Assembly (NCBI RefSeq): GCF_946481715.1
Contig: NZ_CAMLOV010000236.1
Location: 1 to 6,765 of the forward strand
Reading direction: 5' to 3'
Length of the DNA stretch: 6,765 nt
Source: an uncultured Mucilaginibacter sp.
Lineage (GTDB): Bacteria > Bacteroidota > Bacteroidia > Sphingobacteriales > Sphingobacteriaceae
Positions 5,729-6,765 of this stretch are shown one piece after another (position 1 is the stretch's first letter; each line of letters begins with the position of its first letter). The notes under the pieces are model-generated. The model saw only the letters and a program-made list of their open reading frames with translations. It was not told the DNA's origin and made no database searches. The translations under genes and the position numbers were made by a program.

Positions 5729-6472
5729 ATGACGTCGCTGGTTATTGATATTGGCAACACCTTCACCAAGATCGCCATTTTTAAGGGCAGCGATTTATTA
5801 GAGGTGCAGCACTACCAGCAACCGGGCATAGATGATATAAATATCCTTTTAGATAAATACCTTATCGATAGGGCAATATCATCATCTGTAAAAAAAGAAA
5901 AAGAGCCCTGGCAACTAATGCTCGAAGATAAATTTACGGTAGTACATTTTAACAGCAGTATTGCCAGCGGCATAAATAACCATTATAAAACGCCAAAAAC
6001 ACTTGGCCCCGATAGGCTGGCAGCCGTAATAGGCGCACACTATTTATTCCCGCAGACGGGCAATATGATCATTGGCGGGGGCACTACAATCACGTATGAT
6101 TATGTTGATGCCGGGGCAAATTATTTTGGCGGCAGCATATCGCCGGGTTTAAAAATGCGTTATAAAGCCTTAAATTACTATACGGGGGCGTTGCCTTTAA
6201 TAGCGGCCGACGAAACGTTTGAAGGTAATTATGGATATGATACCCCATCGGCTATTATATCCGGAGTGCAAAACGGGATAAAATACGAGCTTGCAGGCTT
6301 TATAGAAGAGTACATAGAAACACAAAAAACGTACAATATTATACTAAGCGGGGGCGACAGTATTTTTTTTGATACGCTGTTAAAAAATAGCATCTTTGCC
6401 CCCTATATAAAAAATGAGCCTTACCTGGTTCTAAAAGGATTAAACGCAGCTATACAAAAGCATAATGATTAG
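5729..6472 (+). CDS. coaX: type III pantothenate kinase (CoaX)
   Basis: This is a 247-aa ASKHA-fold kinase of typical CoaX length, which phosphorylates pantothenate with ATP in the first step of CoA synthesis. Its motifs are the phosphate-binding loop LVIDIGNTFTKIAIF with Asp7, Asn10, Thr11 and Lys14, and HYKTPKTLGPDRLAAVIGA (85-103) with the GPDR substrate motif. The IIGGGTTITYDYVD block (114-127), the GGSISPG loop (134-140) and the LSGGD adenosine-site loop (206-210) follow. One oddity stands out. In the family the third block normally reads DxGTAxTxD, with a catalytic aspartate at the first position, but here that position is Gly116 (GGGTTITYD). All other motifs are intact, so the gene does not look degraded. 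The usual CoaX traits, such as insensitivity to CoA feedback, are family knowledge only. The ATG follows an A-run after the purQ stop, and the 3' end overlaps the next gene by 8 bp, consistent with translational coupling. Confidence 0.93.
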   Translation: MTSLVIDIGNTFTKIAIFKGSDLLEVQHYQQPGIDDINILLDKYLIDRAISSSVKKEKEPWQLMLEDKFTVVHFNSSIASGINNHYKTPKTLGPDRLAAVIGAHYLFPQTGNMIIGGGTTITYDYVDAGANYFGGSISPGLKMRYKALNYYTGALPLIAADETFEGNYGYDTPSAIISGVQNGIKYELAGFIEEYIETQKTYNIILSGGDSIFFDTLLKNSIFAPYIKNEPYLVLKGLNAAIQKHND

Positions 6473-6765
6473 ATATATAAGGCACTTAATAATACTTTCT
6501 CTTACTGCAACAGCCTTTGGCGCAAATGCACAATCCACTGCAACTACCAGTTCTCCGTACTCAAGGTATGGCCTTGGCGACCTTAGCCCCAATGGCGGCG
6601 CACAAAACATGGGCATGGGCGGCATTGGTACTGCTATTAATAAAATAAACAGCTACAATTACGTTAACTTTTTAAATCCGGCGGCCTATTCATCCATAAA
6701 TTATGTAGTGATAGATGCTGGCATTTCCAGCAAAATCAATACGCTTAGCAAAAGCGGGCAAAGCA
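6465..6765 (+). CDS. outer-membrane beta-barrel protein, 5' part only
   Basis: An open frame runs from the ATG at 6465 through the window end (100 codons, no stop seen). It starts MIRYIRHLIILSLTATAFGA followed by NAQ|S, a signal peptide with a basic start, a hydrophobic core and the Ala-x-Ala/Gln cleavage style common in Bacteroidota. The mature part begins with SPYSRYGLGDLSPNGGAQNM, then GMGGIGTAINK, NFLNPAAYSSINY and VIDAGISSK. The SRYG-GLG start, the small-residue GMGG segment and the NPAAY motif are typical of FadL/PorV-like outer-membrane proteins of this phylum. The cargo or function is unknown. Its start lies within the last codons of coaX (8-bp overlap, different frame), so it is probably co-translated with coaX. 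From memory, coaX followed by such an outer-membrane gene and then LPS-transport genes is a recurring order in Bacteroidota, but the downstream genes lie outside this window. Confidence 0.85.
   Translation, partial: MIRYIRHLIILSLTATAFGANAQSTATTSSPYSRYGLGDLSPNGGAQNMGMGGIGTAINKINSYNYVNFLNPAAYSSINYVVIDAGISSKINTLSKSGQS

Noticed and set aside
6440..6625. 61-codon minus-strand open frame near the right end
   Set aside because: It is antisense to the coaX end and to the signal-peptide-bearing outer-membrane protein, which is the better-supported frame.

Overview
The window looks like a chromosomal segment of a Bacteroidota bacterium, most likely of the Sphingobacteriaceae (Mucilaginibacter/Pedobacter type). 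The reasons are the gene families present (EcsC-like, DUF6427-like membrane protein, stand-alone PurQ next to a type III pantothenate kinase, and a 'PYSRYGLGDL...NPAAY' outer-membrane protein), the absence of Shine-Dalgarno sequences before the starts, and TAnnTTTG-type -7 promoter elements close to several start codons. The genus is an inference from composition and gene style; no database search was possible.

Layout. Positions 1-79 hold a short non-coding end with a small palindromic repeat. On the minus strand, 80-982 encodes a two-domain VOC/PhnB-like protein. Divergent from it, 1221-1562 encodes a small HopJ-family protein. It converges on a minus-strand EcsC-family gene (1606-2343). A 508-bp divergent intergenic region (2344-2851) follows. 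It contains a G/C hairpin and a striking array of about 12 units of 9-10 bp built on TGTACGAAAC, bounded by a perfect 10-bp inverted repeat. A MurG-like GT-B glycosyltransferase gene lies on the plus strand (2852-3835). After it comes a 164-bp spacer holding three copies of AAATCCGAAATC (one inverted) and a good -7 element.

The right half is a same-strand cluster: a polytopic DUF6427-like membrane protein (4000-4986), purQ (5032-5724), coaX (5729-6472, 4 bp after purQ), and the start of an outer-membrane beta-barrel protein (from 6465, overlapping the coaX stop and cut by the window end). purQ supplies the glutaminase half of FGAM synthase in purine synthesis. coaX supplies the first step from pantothenate to CoA. 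The tight spacing suggests that purQ, coaX and the outer-membrane gene are co-transcribed, although their functions are not obviously linked.

Most of the window is ordinary housekeeping or conserved-hypothetical content. The items that stand out are the ~10-bp-period GTAC array between two divergent genes, the AAATCCGAAATC repeat cluster, and a CoaX whose expected DxGT motif reads GGGT, so that the usual catalytic aspartate is a glycine.
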